Below are positions 37,763 through 47,230 of a stretch of DNA of 64,000 nt, in pieces (positions within the stretch are counted from its first letter, which is position 1; every line of letters begins with the position of its first letter). Below the pieces are notes generated by a model. The model saw only the letters and a list, made by a program, of their open reading frames with translations. It searched no databases and was not told the DNA's origin. The stretch comes from Sphingomonas sp. C3-2 (GTDB lineage: Bacteria; Pseudomonadota; Alphaproteobacteria; Sphingomonadales; Sphingomonadaceae). The translations under genes and the position numbers were made by a program. The DNA lies in contig NZ_CP130322.1 in the NCBI RefSeq assembly GCF_033025475.1, positions 2,361,001 through 2,425,000 on the forward strand, read 5' to 3'.

Positions 37763-38275
37763 ATGATGCGTCTGTTTCACCGTCCCGGGATTCTGCTCGC
37801 CTTTCTGCCGCTGGCGTTCGCGCTGCCCGGATCGGCGCACGCGCAGAACAATGAAAAGATCAACCAGCTGATCGTGTATGGCGACGATCCGTGCCCACGC
37901 AGCACGGGCGACGAGATCGTCGTCTGCGCGCGCAAGGACGAAAATGAGCGGTTCCGCATTCCCGCACCGCTGCGCGGCAACCCGAATGCACCCGAAAGCA
38001 ACAGCTGGGTGAACAAGGCCGAACAGCTGGAATATGTCGGCCGCAGTGGAATCGGGAGCTGTTCGCCCTCGGGCGTGGGCGGTGCCTCGGGCTGCTTTGC
38101 GCAACTGATCCGACAGGCGCGCGAGGAGCGCGAAGGCGGTGATGGCACCAACTGGACTCAGCTTGTCGAAGAAGCGCGGCAGGAGCGCCTGGGCAGGATC
38201 GATGCCGATGCGGCGCGGATCGAGGCCGAGTTGAAAGCCGCCGAAGAAGCCAAGGCGGGCAAATCGCCGCAATAA
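37763..38275 (+). CDS. Secreted four-cysteine protein, copy 2, unknown
   Basis: 170 aa paralogue of the preceding gene. Signal peptide to about residue 28. Cysteines at 44, 55, 100 and 111. Shared blocks include VYGDDPCP, DEIVVCARKDENERFRIP, SWVNKAEQLEYVG and a GxGG..GCxAxxxRxARE segment. It has an extra charged, probably helical C-terminal extension (about 130-170). Start ATG 37763 (or 37766) with GAGGAGAAA. Confidence 0.82.
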   Translation: MMRLFHRPGILLAFLPLAFALPGSAHAQNNEKINQLIVYGDDPCPRSTGDEIVVCARKDENERFRIPAPLRGNPNAPESNSWVNKAEQLEYVGRSGIGSCSPSGVGGASGCFAQLIRQAREEREGGDGTNWTQLVEEARQERLGRIDADAARIEAELKAAEEAKAGKSPQ

Positions 38276-38300
38276 GCGTGCCACAGCGCTGAAACCAAAA

Positions 38301-38335
38301 AGCCCTTTCCGCCAGATGACGGAAAGGGCTTTTTG
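38301..38335. terminator. Bidirectional intrinsic terminator
   Basis: Perfect 11-bp stem (38301-38311 with 38320-38330), A run before and T run after. Separates the plus-strand four-cysteine genes from the converging DUF885 gene. Confidence 0.92.
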
Positions 38336-38343
38336 TTTGGGCG

Positions 38344-40110
38344 TCAGCCTGCTGCGGGTTGGGTCTTTTCGGCCGTGATCCATTCCTCAATCTGGGTCCG
38401 GAGCACGTCGAGCGGGACCGCGCCTTGCCCCAGCACCGCATCATGAAAGCGGCGCAGATCGAATTTTGGGCCAAGTTCGCCTTCGGCGCGGGCACGCAAT
38501 TCGCGAATGCGGATTTCGCCGAGCTTGTAGGCGAGCGCCTGACCCGGCCAGCTGATATAGCGGTTCACCTCGGCATCGATATTGGCGTCGGTGAGCGCGC
38601 TATTATCCTTCATGAAGGCAACTGCCTGCGCCTTGCTCCAGCCCTTGGCATGGATGCCGGTATCGACGACAAGGCGGCAGGCCCGCCACATTTCGTAGGA
38701 CAGCCGGCCCATGTCCTTTTCGGGCGTGTCGTAAAGCCCCATTTCGATGCCCAGGCGCTCCGAATAAAGCCCCCAGCCTTCGACAAAGGCGGTGAAGAAG
38801 GCGCCGTTGCGGCGCCATGCGGGTAGATCCAGCTCCTGCTGAAGCGCGATCTGGTGATGATGGCCGGGCACGGCTTCATGCACGCTGAGCGCGGGGATTT
38901 CCCAGAACGGGCGCTGATCGAGCTTGGACGTATTGACGTAATAGGTGCCGGCAATCGCCGATTCCGGGGAACCGGGATTATAATAGGCCGTCGTCGTGCC
39001 CTCGGCGATTTCCGCCGGGATCTCGCGAATGCCATAGGGCAGGCGGGGCAGTTTGCCGAACAGCGTCGGCATCTTGCCGTCGATGATCTTGTTGACCCGC
39101 GCCACCTTTTCCATCAGCTCTTCGGGCGTGCGCGCATAATATTTCGGGTTGGTACGCAGTTCCTGGATAAAGGCTTCGCGGCTCGCAAAACCTGCCTTTT
39201 TCGCGGTGTCCTCCATCTCCGTACGGATCCGCGCGACTTCCTTCAGACCGATGTCGTGGATCTGGTCGGCGGTCAGGTCGGTGGTCGTTTCCTGGCGGAT
39301 GCGAAAGGCGTAATAGGCCTTGCCGCCGGGCTGGGCGGAGATGCTTTCCGATTTCGCGCATTTCTTCAGATAGGTGCCTGTGTAGAAGGCGAGATGCTTG
39401 CGGTATGCGGGGTTCAGCACATCGGTGATTATGGTGCGTGCGCGCGCCTGCATCGCGCTCCATTCACCCGTGCTGACATCGAGCGGCTTCTTGCCAAGAA
39501 ACGGCGCATAGAAGCGTGACTTTTCCGGATCGTCGGAAATCACGCCCGAAATGCCCTTTTCGGAGCCCTGAAGGGCAACGCAGGGTACGACATATCCCTT
39601 GTCGACCGCCTGTTGCGTGATCTTGAGTGCTTCGTCGTTGAGCTTGGGATATTGCGCGATACGGGTGAGATAGCTCTCGAAATCGGCCTTGGTCCGCATC
39701 GGCAGGTTATCCGCCATGCCCGCAAAATTCTGATGCCAGCCGCTATAGGTGGTGAACAGCATGACCCGCTGGCCATAGCGATTGGCTTCGATCGCCTCGC
39801 TGAGCGTTCGGCGCAGGATCGCCTTGTTCACTCTGTCCGCGGGCGACAGGCCATCGCTCGCAATCGCGTCGAGCCGCTTGAGGAAGATGCCTGCTTCGGC
39901 GGCGTTGCGGTCGGCCGCGGCCAGGCTGATATCGCCGATCTGGTCGTCATAGGCGCGTTCGCCAAGGCTGGTGGCGTAAACCGGATTGGTCCGCAGCACC
40001 CAGGCCCAATAGTCGTCGGTCAGCGCCTTGAAATCATCGGCGGGCGCCGCCGCTGCGGGCGCGCTGAATGTGGTGGCCGCAAGCAGCGCGGCGATGAACA
40101 TGTGACGCAT
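38344..40110 (-). CDS. DUF885-family zinc peptidase, secreted
   Basis: 588 aa with a signal peptide (about 1-22). The zinc motif HEAVPGHHHQ is near residue 415 and a downstream Glu-rich WGLYSERL segment supplies the further ligand. DUF885 proteins resemble M3/M32-like metallopeptidases; the substrate is unknown. ATG 40110. Confidence 0.9.
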   Translation of the reverse strand: MRHMFIAALLAATTFSAPAAAAPADDFKALTDDYWAWVLRTNPVYATSLGERAYDDQIGDISLAAADRNAAEAGIFLKRLDAIASDGLSPADRVNKAILRRTLSEAIEANRYGQRVMLFTTYSGWHQNFAGMADNLPMRTKADFESYLTRIAQYPKLNDEALKITQQAVDKGYVVPCVALQGSEKGISGVISDDPEKSRFYAPFLGKKPLDVSTGEWSAMQARARTIITDVLNPAYRKHLAFYTGTYLKKCAKSESISAQPGGKAYYAFRIRQETTTDLTADQIHDIGLKEVARIRTEMEDTAKKAGFASREAFIQELRTNPKYYARTPEELMEKVARVNKIIDGKMPTLFGKLPRLPYGIREIPAEIAEGTTTAYYNPGSPESAIAGTYYVNTSKLDQRPFWEIPALSVHEAVPGHHHQIALQQELDLPAWRRNGAFFTAFVEGWGLYSERLGIEMGLYDTPEKDMGRLSYEMWRACRLVVDTGIHAKGWSKAQAVAFMKDNSALTDANIDAEVNRYISWPGQALAYKLGEIRIRELRARAEGELGPKFDLRRFHDAVLGQGAVPLDVLRTQIEEWITAEKTQPAAG

Positions 40111-40187
40111 CGAGATAAGCCCCTTTCGTTGGGCGTCACGCTAATTCGCCGAACGCACGCGCGCCAGTGGGGATACCGCCAATGCGC

Positions 40188-40220
40188 CGGGAAACGATGT
40201 CCCCGGCCGCTCGTTTCCCG
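40188..40220. promoter_or_regulatory. 10-bp inverted repeat upstream of dodecin
   Basis: CGGGAAACGA (40188-40197) and TCGTTTCCCG (40211-40220), perfect, 13 bases apart, ending 27 bp before the dodecin start. Also 78 bp upstream of the divergent DUF885 gene. Could be an operator or a leader hairpin. Confidence 0.55.
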
Positions 40221-40247
40221 AACGAACCAGATCAGAGGAGAGGGCGT

Positions 40248-40457
40248 ATGAGCGACCGGGTTTACAAGATCACCGAAGTCGTCGGCTCGTCTGCGACGAG
40301 CATCGAGGATGCGATCGAGAAGGCGATCGCCCGCACGGCGGACACGGTGAAGCATCTCGACTGGTTCGAAGTGGTGAGCACGCGCGGCCATATCATCGGT
40401 CGGGGCGTTGGCCATTATCAGGTTACGCTGCGCATTGGCTTCACGCTGGAGGGGTGA
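40248..40457 (+). CDS. Dodecin, flavin-storage protein
   Basis: 69 aa. The whole protein is a dodecin domain: KITEVVGSS, the [21 protein letters not shown] helix and strand with the flavin-stacking Trp, then the VTLRIGF end strand. Forms hollow dodecamers that bind riboflavin or FMN pairs. ATG 40248 with AGAGGAGAGG. Confidence 0.94.
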   Translation: MSDRVYKITEVVGSSATSIEDAIEKAIARTADTVKHLDWFEVVSTRGHIIGRGVGHYQVTLRIGFTLEG

Positions 40458-40504
40458 GTAGTGCCCTCGGGGAAAGAAGGCCTGCTCCTTTCCCCTGATG
40501 GGCA

Positions 40505-41701
40505 TCAGCGCGGTAAACTCTCAAGCTTGCCGAAATCGACCCCTGCGACCGCCGCCTTGAGCGGTCCGATATCGGCGAGGCCATCGCCGTCCGCCTGCAC
40601 CATGAAGCGGTTCGCCACGAGCACGCCGAAGCTGCCGCTTTTGCTTTCGCGGTCCCATTTCTCGGTCGTCATCCGCCCATCGACGGTCCCGACCTTTTCA
40701 TAACCGGTCGCGCTTTGCTGGCTGGACTGGACGTTGAGTGCAGAGCCGAGCGAAGCCAGCCCGCCCATTGCGGCCAGATCGGTGATCTCGAGGCGAACCG
40801 ATGCGTCGTCGTTGGCATAGCTGGCTTCTGCGCGCGATCCGCCAATACCGCCGGCTTCTGCAGACGAGCTCGAAATCTCGGTGCGGGGCAGCCCCTGCAG
40901 TGTTTCGGGCAGCAGCGCCTGAAGCTGGTCTGCCGGAATGGCGGCAACGGGTTTGCCGTTGTGGCTCTGGGCTTCGAGCTGCTTGGCGGCCTGTTCGAGC
41001 TTGCCGAGATCGACCGAGCCGACGCCGGGGACATTGAGCGATCCCGATATTTCCCCATTGGGTGCGCTCAGGCTCGGCGGCGCGCTGAACCGGGCGATGA
41101 CGGGGCCAAGCACCAGCCCGGCGAGCAGGGCGACGACCAGCCCCACCGCGAGAACCGCCACGGTATAGGTGCCTGCCTTTTCCTGCGGTGCCTTCATCAG
41201 CACGGGCAGGCCGAGATAGAGGAGGTAGATGCCGTAAAGACCAAGGAGCGCGCCGAGAAAGGCAAGCGAGGGCAGCACGCCGAAAATCCCGCCGACGAAT
41301 CCGGCGGTTGCCGAATAGGCCGCGACCTTCATCGCCTGAACGCGGTTGGCGGTGCCGCCAAAGCGCGGTGCGAGGAAATCGATGATCAGCGCCAGCAGGA
41401 AGATGCCGATCAGCGCGGCCGCATATTGGATGACCGCGCTTGTAAGCGCCGAGCCAATGGTCGGGCGATAGGTGATGCCAAATGCCGAATAGCCAAAGGC
41501 AAGTGCGCCGATCAGCCCGGCCACTGGCGGAATCGCGGCAAGCGGCAGGATGTAGCCGGTATAAAGGCTGGCTGTGCTGGCGGTCTCGCCATCGATGCGC
41601 GGCCATTCTTCCTTGGGGGTGATAAGAATATTTTTTGCGCGCGCGATCAGCGCGCGGTTCTTCGGTTCGCCGACGGGTGTTCCGTCCATATCGGTCTCCA
41701 T
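40505..41701 (-). CDS. Yip1-domain membrane protein with soluble C-terminal half
   Basis: 398 aa. N-terminal half has five helices in the Yip1 arrangement (about 45-215). The C-terminal 170 residues are soluble, with the repeating DLxxLxxL and the LEITDLAAMGGLASLG pattern, and end in GVDFGKLESLPR. No known function. It converges with the dodecin gene. Confidence 0.8.
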   Translation of the reverse strand: METDMDGTPVGEPKNRALIARAKNILITPKEEWPRIDGETASTASLYTGYILPLAAIPPVAGLIGALAFGYSAFGITYRPTIGSALTSAVIQYAAALIGIFLLALIIDFLAPRFGGTANRVQAMKVAAYSATAGFVGGIFGVLPSLAFLGALLGLYGIYLLYLGLPVLMKAPQEKAGTYTVAVLAVGLVVALLAGLVLGPVIARFSAPPSLSAPNGEISGSLNVPGVGSVDLGKLEQAAKQLEAQSHNGKPVAAIPADQLQALLPETLQGLPRTEISSSSAEAGGIGGSRAEASYANDDASVRLEITDLAAMGGLASLGSALNVQSSQQSATGYEKVGTVDGRMTTEKWDRESKSGSFGVLVANRFMVQADGDGLADIGPLKAAVAGVDFGKLESLPR

Positions 41702-41892
41702 CTTGCCATTGATGTATCCGGCTGTGCCGGCGCGACCTTTTTGCTGTATTTCGGGGCTTTACTCGCCCGAATTAGTCGGCAAGCTATCCGCATGAGCCGA
41801 AGCGCGCAACCCTGATGGGACGCGCACGTTAACCAGTTCTTGGTGGTCGCAGGATAATGATGCCCGGGCATCAGATAAAAGGGTCGAGGGAT

Positions 41893-42252
41893 ATGGCATC
41901 GCGCGCATTGGCGCATGGCGCAGACTGGAAAAAGCGCGTTTCGGGGCATGCCGCCGGCGCGCTGCTGCTGTTCACGCTTCTGCTTGTCATGTGCTTCGGC
42001 GCGCTCGCCGAAAAATTCGGATCGCCGCTGGTGAGCCTGGCCGGCGTGGTCATCGTCGGCGGCCTCGTGGTCCCGGCACTTGGTCGGCTCGAGGCGCGCT
42101 GGCATGCCGAGATCGATACGCTCCGCGCGGGCGACATCGCCGCCCAGTTCCGCATGCGCTGCACTGCGCTCTGGTTGGGCGCGCTCGTCATGCCCGTGGG
42201 GCTGGCGGGGGGCTTCCTCGGGCTGTTCCAGATCGGCCGGCTTTTCGCCTGA
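41893..42252 (+). CDS. Small two-segment membrane protein, unknown
   Basis: About 119 aa from ATG 41893 (GAGGGAT upstream); an ATG at 41857 is possible. Hydrophobic segments at about 20-40 and 45-65, and another at about 95-115. Contains RWHAEIDTLRAGDIAAQFRM between them. No recognised family. It converges on smc with an 11-bp gap. Confidence 0.65.
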   Translation: MASRALAHGADWKKRVSGHAAGALLLFTLLLVMCFGALAEKFGSPLVSLAGVVIVGGLVVPALGRLEARWHAEIDTLRAGDIAAQFRMRCTALWLGALVMPVGLAGGFLGLFQIGRLFA

Positions 42253-42263
42253 TTGCCGCCGCC

Positions 42264-45200
42264 TTATTCGGCGGCGAGCAGCTCTTCGGCGCCGCCCAGA
42301 TCGACCGAAACAAGGCGGCTTATCCCCTGTTCCACCATGGTGACGCCGAACAGCCGGTGCATCCGGCTCATCGTGACGGCATTGTGCGTGACGATGAGGT
42401 AACGGGTTTCGGTCTCGCGGGTCATCGCGTCGAGCAACCCGCAAAAGCGTTCGATATTGGCATCGTCAAGCGGGGCGTCGACCTCGTCGAGCACGCAGAT
42501 TGGCGCGGGGTTGGTGAGAAACAGCCCGAAGATGAGCGCAACGGCGGTGAGCGCCTGCTCGCCGCCCGACAGCAGCGTAAGCGCGGCGAGCTTCTTGCCC
42601 GGCGGCTGCGCCATGATTTCCAGCCCGGCCTCCAGCGGATCGTCTGAATCGATCAGTTCGAGATGCGCCTGCCCGCCATTGAACAGCGTTTCGAAGAGCC
42701 GCTGGAAATGGCCGTTCACCGCCTCGAACGCAGCCAGCAGCCGTTGGCGTCCCTCGCGGTTGAGGCTGCCGATGGATCCGCGCAGTCGGTGGATCGCCTG
42801 GCCCAGCTCGTCGCGTTCGGCAGCGCTGGTCGCGCGCTCGCCCTCAAGCGCGGCAAGCTCCTGTTCGGCGACGAGATTGACCGGGCCGATGCGTTCACGC
42901 TCGGTATTCCATTTCTCCAGTCGGCGGCCTTCCTCTTCGGCATTGGTGACGCTGTCGCTGGCAAAACCCAGCTTGGTGGGGAGCACCGGGGCGGGGCATT
43001 CGAACCGCTCGCCGGAAAGTTGCCCCATTTCGATGCGGCGCGCCTCCTGATGATCGGCGCGCGCAGCGGCGCCCGCGCGCGCCTCGCGTGCCTGCGCCAA
43101 TATCTCGCCGGCTTCGGCGGCTGCCTTCTCGGTCTTGCGAAGCTCCGCCTCGGCCAGGCCTTCTTCGGCGGCCAGTTGCGCGACCTCGGTGGTGAGGCTG
43201 GCGGTCTTGTCGGAAAGGTCCGTGATCCGCGCAGCGAGGCGCGTGGGCGCATCGGCGAGCGTGCGGGATTCTTGCTCGGCCTCTTCCGCACGGCGCGCCA
43301 TTTCGGAAATGCGGCGTGCGGCATCGCCCGCGCGGCTGCGCCAGCCCTTGGCTTCGCCGGCGGCGGCAGACTGGCGCTGGCGATCAACCTCGGCCGCTCG
43401 TTCCAGCGCGGCAAGCTCTGCGCGGATATGCGCGACCGCGGTACGCGCGGCATCGCTTTCCACCTGCAGCACGCCAAGCCGTGCCGCAGTTACGCTTCCA
43501 TCGGGCAGCGCGCAGACGGCGGCCTTCGCGCTGGCACATTCGGCCTCCGCTTCACTTTGTTCGGCACCAATGCGCAGTGCCCGTTCGCCGATTTCGGCGC
43601 GCCGCGCGGCCAGCCTTTCGATCTCCACACCAAGCTGATCGTCGATCCGCTGCGCGGCGCGCATCGCCTGTTCGGCGGTAGCCAGGCGCTCGCGGGCCTG
43701 CCCCGCCTCAAGTCGGGCCGCCTCCACAGCCGTCCGGGCAGCGATCAGATCGGTGTCCGCGTCAGTCACGGTTGCTTCGGCGCCCGGAAATAGTGCGGCG
43801 AGCGCAGCCAGCCGGTTGTGCCGGATGAGCCGTTCGGCGGCAGCAGCACCGCCCTCACGCACGATGAAACCATCCCAACGGCGGAGCACGCCCGCGCGGG
43901 TGACAAGCCGCTGACCAACGGCAAGCGGCTGACCCTCGTCGCGCTCGGCCACCGCAATCTGCGCGGCACGGCGTGCCAGTTCGGCGGGCGCAGTGATGTG
44001 ATCGGCGAGGCACTGCGTACCGGCCGGAAGCGGCGGGTCATCGGACTGCGGGGTGGCGCCCAACCAATATTGCGGCCCCTCACTCCCCAGCGCGGCGTCG
44101 AGATCATCGCCCAGCGCCGCCGCCAGCGCATGTTCATAGCCCGGCGCGGCCGTGATCCGGTCGATCAGACGGTTCTTGCCGCCCGTCTGCTCGACCGCGC
44201 GGCGCAGCGCCTTTTCTTCGGACTGCAGGGCCGAGAGTGTCGCCCGCGCGGCGGCAACCGCGCTTTCGGCGGTCACCAGCTTTTCGCCGGCAGCGCTGCG
44301 GCTGGCCTCGGCCGTCCTGATCTGCTGCTCGGTGGCCTCCCGCGTTGCGACGGCCGTCTGATAGCCAACGCGTGCGGCATCGCGCTGTGCGATCAGCGGG
44401 GCGTCGTCAGGCAGGGTGTCGCGTTCGGCTGCAATGCGTGCGGTTTCGCGCTCTGCCCGGTCGAGCCGGGCCTTTGCGGCGGCCCATGTCGCCTGCGCCA
44501 CGCGGGCCTCGGCCTGCTCGCTCGCCTGTTCGGCGCGGGCTTGGGCAAGCGCCACGTCGCTGTCGCGCGCCGCGCTTTCGGCGTGCGCGAGATTTTGGGC
44601 GAGCTGCGGGCGGGTGGCCTCGGCCTCGGCGACCGCGCGTTCGAGTGCCTTCACTTCCTCGGCCAGCCGGGTGAGTGCTTCGGCGGCATCACGCGCAAGC
44701 GCGCCTTCACGGTCGCGGTCCTCGGCCATCCGCGCCTGCTGCGCGGCAAGTTCGGCAATCCGGCGTTCAAGCGCGGTGCGTTCGGTTTCGAGTACGGCGA
44801 GTTCGCGCTGCGCCTCGGCCAGCCTGTCGCGTGCCGATTGAGCAGCGGCGCGCCGGGTAGCCAGGACATGGGTCGTCTCCGCCTGCCAGGCGGCGGCGGC
44901 GCGCTGCGCCTCGGCCGCGCGTTGGACGGTGGCTTCGGTATCCTCGGCTTCCTTGCGCGCGCTTTCGGCGGCGGCCGCGGCTTCGCGCCAACGCGCAAAG
45001 ATATGGCGCCCTTCGGCAATCTTGATCGTGTCCGAAAGCTGGCGATAGCGTTCGGCTTGGCGCGCCTGTTTGCGCAGATGCGCGGTGCGCACATCCATGT
45101 CGGTCAGCAGTTCGTCGAGCCGCTGGAGATTGGTTTCGGTCGCGCGCAGCTTCTGCTCGGCGTCCTTGCGGCGGACGTGCAGCCCGGCAATGCCGGCGGC

Positions 45201-45704
45201 TTCCTCCAGCATCTGGCGGCGCTCGGCGGGCTTGGCGGCGATCACCGCGCTGATCCGGCCTTGGCTCACCAGCGCGGGCGAATGCGCGCCGGTCGCGGCA
45301 TCGGCGAACAATAGCGCCACGTCCTTGGCGCGGACGTCGCGGCCGTTGACGCGGTAGGCCGATCCCGCACCGCGTTCGATGCGGCGGATCACCTCCACAT
45401 CGCCGTCGGCCGAAGCGCCGATCGGCCCGGCGGTTGCCTCGGGTGAAATTTCGGTGAGGATCGCCACTTCGGCGAAGCTGCGCGCGGCGCGCTTCGCGGT
45501 GCCCGCGAAGATCACGTCCTCCATCCCCGCGCCGCGCATCGACTTGGCCGAGCTTTCGCCCATCACCCAGCGGATCGCTTCGAGCAGGTTGGATTTGCCG
45601 CAGCCATTGGGGCCGACGATTCCCGTCAGCCCCGGCTCGATATGGAGTTCGGCGGGTTCGACAAAGCTCTTGAACCCCGAAAGCTTGAGGCGCTTGATCT
45701 TCAT
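42264..45704 (-). CDS. smc: Chromosome segregation protein SMC
   Basis: 1146 aa. Walker A GPNGCGKSN at about 32-40, two long coiled coils flanking a hinge (about 510-650), and the C-terminal ABC signature LLSGGEQALTAVAL with Walker B ICVLDEVDAPL. Loop-extruding ATPase for chromosome organisation. Its ScpA and ScpB partners are not in the window. It is the last gene of a run with dciA and two DsbA-like genes. Confidence 0.96.
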   Translation of the reverse strand: MKIKRLKLSGFKSFVEPAELHIEPGLTGIVGPNGCGKSNLLEAIRWVMGESSAKSMRGAGMEDVIFAGTAKRAARSFAEVAILTEISPEATAGPIGASADGDVEVIRRIERGAGSAYRVNGRDVRAKDVALLFADAATGAHSPALVSQGRISAVIAAKPAERRQMLEEAAGIAGLHVRRKDAEQKLRATETNLQRLDELLTDMDVRTAHLRKQARQAERYRQLSDTIKIAEGRHIFARWREAAAAAESARKEAEDTEATVQRAAEAQRAAAAWQAETTHVLATRRAAAQSARDRLAEAQRELAVLETERTALERRIAELAAQQARMAEDRDREGALARDAAEALTRLAEEVKALERAVAEAEATRPQLAQNLAHAESAARDSDVALAQARAEQASEQAEARVAQATWAAAKARLDRAERETARIAAERDTLPDDAPLIAQRDAARVGYQTAVATREATEQQIRTAEASRSAAGEKLVTAESAVAAARATLSALQSEEKALRRAVEQTGGKNRLIDRITAAPGYEHALAAALGDDLDAALGSEGPQYWLGATPQSDDPPLPAGTQCLADHITAPAELARRAAQIAVAERDEGQPLAVGQRLVTRAGVLRRWDGFIVREGGAAAAERLIRHNRLAALAALFPGAEATVTDADTDLIAARTAVEAARLEAGQARERLATAEQAMRAAQRIDDQLGVEIERLAARRAEIGERALRIGAEQSEAEAECASAKAAVCALPDGSVTAARLGVLQVESDAARTAVAHIRAELAALERAAEVDRQRQSAAAGEAKGWRSRAGDAARRISEMARRAEEAEQESRTLADAPTRLAARITDLSDKTASLTTEVAQLAAEEGLAEAELRKTEKAAAEAGEILAQAREARAGAAARADHQEARRIEMGQLSGERFECPAPVLPTKLGFASDSVTNAEEEGRRLEKWNTERERIGPVNLVAEQELAALEGERATSAAERDELGQAIHRLRGSIGSLNREGRQRLLAAFEAVNGHFQRLFETLFNGGQAHLELIDSDDPLEAGLEIMAQPPGKKLAALTLLSGGEQALTAVALIFGLFLTNPAPICVLDEVDAPLDDANIERFCGLLDAMTRETETRYLIVTHNAVTMSRMHRLFGVTMVEQGISRLVSVDLGGAEELLAAE

Positions 45705-45732
45705 CGTGTCGCCCCCCGCCGCATGGGCTGGA

Positions 45733-46482
45733 TCAGGCTCCGGCGGCGCGCAGCTTGGGCTCGAGCGTTTCCCAGGTGCCCGCGTCGGTAACCGTCTCGC
45801 CGTTGATCAGGAACATCGGCGTGCCGGTGATCTGATGCTTTTCCGATGCCACCTTGTTCATCTCGACAAGCTTGTTCACCGCGGCTTCGTCGGCAAGGCA
45901 GGCGGCGATCTTCTGGCTGGATACGCCGCGCTGCTGCACGAACTGGTCAAGCCCGGCGGCCTTGGCCACTTCGGCGAACTGCTGGGCGGGCGGCAACGTC
46001 TGGAGGCGCTGGAAGCCGGCATCGCCGATCGACTGGAGCTTGGTCATCCAATCCTGCTGCTGCGCCAGCATCTGTTCGGTCAGCGGATAATAGGGGCCTT
46101 CGCCGCCGCAACGGGTGAGCAGCGATGCGGTCATGTCGATCGGGTCACGCACGAAATTGCGCAGCTCGAGGCTGACCGTGCCCTTGGCGATATATTTTTC
46201 CTTGAGCGACGGGATCGCCTTTTCGGCGAAGTCGGCGCAGTGCGAGCAGGTCATCGATGCATATTCGACCAGCTTCACCGGCGCGTCGGGATTGCCCATC
46301 AAATAGCCGCCATCCTCGGTCAGCTTGATCGTATCCACCCATTGCTGGCCCGCAGGCGCGGCGATCGGGGCGGCGGTGGACGCGGTGTTCGCCGCTGCTG
46401 CATCCTTGTCGTCGCTGCCGCCGCAGGCGGCCAGTGCGAGGACGAGGGGAAGGGCCGCTACGGCACCGAATTTGAGCTTCAT
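45733..46482 (-). CDS. DsbA-like lipoprotein (thioredoxin fold)
   Basis: 249 aa. Signal peptide ending in the lipobox LAAC (C20), so membrane-anchored. Thioredoxin fold with active site CSHC in MTCSHCADF, and the cis-Pro in ITGTPMFLI. A helical insertion carries two further cysteines. Paralogous to the next gene upstream. 29 bp before smc. Confidence 0.9.
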   Translation of the reverse strand: MKLKFGAVAALPLVLALAACGGSDDKDAAAANTASTAAPIAAPAGQQWVDTIKLTEDGGYLMGNPDAPVKLVEYASMTCSHCADFAEKAIPSLKEKYIAKGTVSLELRNFVRDPIDMTASLLTRCGGEGPYYPLTEQMLAQQQDWMTKLQSIGDAGFQRLQTLPPAQQFAEVAKAAGLDQFVQQRGVSSQKIAACLADEAAVNKLVEMNKVASEKHQITGTPMFLINGETVTDAGTWETLEPKLRAAGA

Positions 46483-46522
46483 CGTTCAGTTGCTCCCAAG
46501 GGGTTCTGGTTCAGGGTCAGGG

Positions 46523-47230
46523 TCAGGGTTTGAGGGCGGCGTCCAGCGCGGTCTTGAGCTGGGGCCAGGAACGGACATCAGCGGCAAGCGTGCCGTTGAG
46601 CAGGAACGAAGGCGTGCCGGGGATCTTGCGCGTCTTCCAGGCTTCGCTCGCCATTTCGGCCAGCTTGGCCTGCGCGCCGGCATCGGCAAGGCAGGCATTT
46701 TGCCGGGCAGGGGCCAGCCCGCGCTTCTGCATCAGCGCCGACAGCCCCGATGCCCGTGCATATTCGCCAAGCGCGGCGCCGATCGCCATATCCTTCAGGC
46801 GCGCCTGATTATTCTCATAGAAATCGACGCCCTTGGGCAGCCATTCGGACTGGGCGGCAAAGATGGCCTCGCTATGGCCGAGGAATTTTGCGGGGCCGTC
46901 GCACCGCGCCAGCAGCGCAGCCGCCATGTCGATCGGGTCGCGCACGGCGTGGCGAATTTCGATATTCGCCTTACCCGGCATCACATAGCCGGTCTTGAGC
47001 GGACCACTTTCGTTCACGAAATGCGCGCAGTGGCTGCAGGTATAGCTGAGATATTCGACGACCTTCGCGCGCGCCTTGGGGTTGCCAATGACATAGGTGC
47101 CCGACGCAGTGGGGGTGACGGTGAGCAGCCAGTTCTTTGCCGGTGCCGCGATCGCCTGCGCAATCGGTAGTGCCGCGGTTGCGGCGGCCAGCGCGAGCGC
47201 TGCGAGCGGGAGGGCAATTCGAAACGTCAC
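46523..47230 (-). CDS. DsbA-like periplasmic protein (thioredoxin fold)
   Basis: 235 aa. Signal peptide rather than lipobox (cleavage near AIAA). Active site CSHC in YTCSHCAHF, cis-Pro in IPGTPSFLL. Start is GTG 47230, overlapping the dciA stop (GTGA), hence coupled. Its stop codon lies in a short TCAGGG triple repeat (46511-46528). Sister of the lipoprotein downstream. Confidence 0.9.
   Translation of the reverse strand: MTFRIALPLAALALAAATAALPIAQAIAAPAKNWLLTVTPTASGTYVIGNPKARAKVVEYLSYTCSHCAHFVNESGPLKTGYVMPGKANIEIRHAVRDPIDMAAALLARCDGPAKFLGHSEAIFAAQSEWLPKGVDFYENNQARLKDMAIGAALGEYARASGLSALMQKRGLAPARQNACLADAGAQAKLAEMASEAWKTRKIPGTPSFLLNGTLAADVRSWPQLKTALDAALKP

Noticed and set aside
43818-45314. 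Plus-strand open frame inside smc
   Set aside because: Low-complexity Gly/Arg/Leu shadow of the coiled-coil region.
46511-46528. Three TCAGGG units as a possible repeat element
   Set aside because: Only three copies at one gene end; too short to mean more than local slippage.
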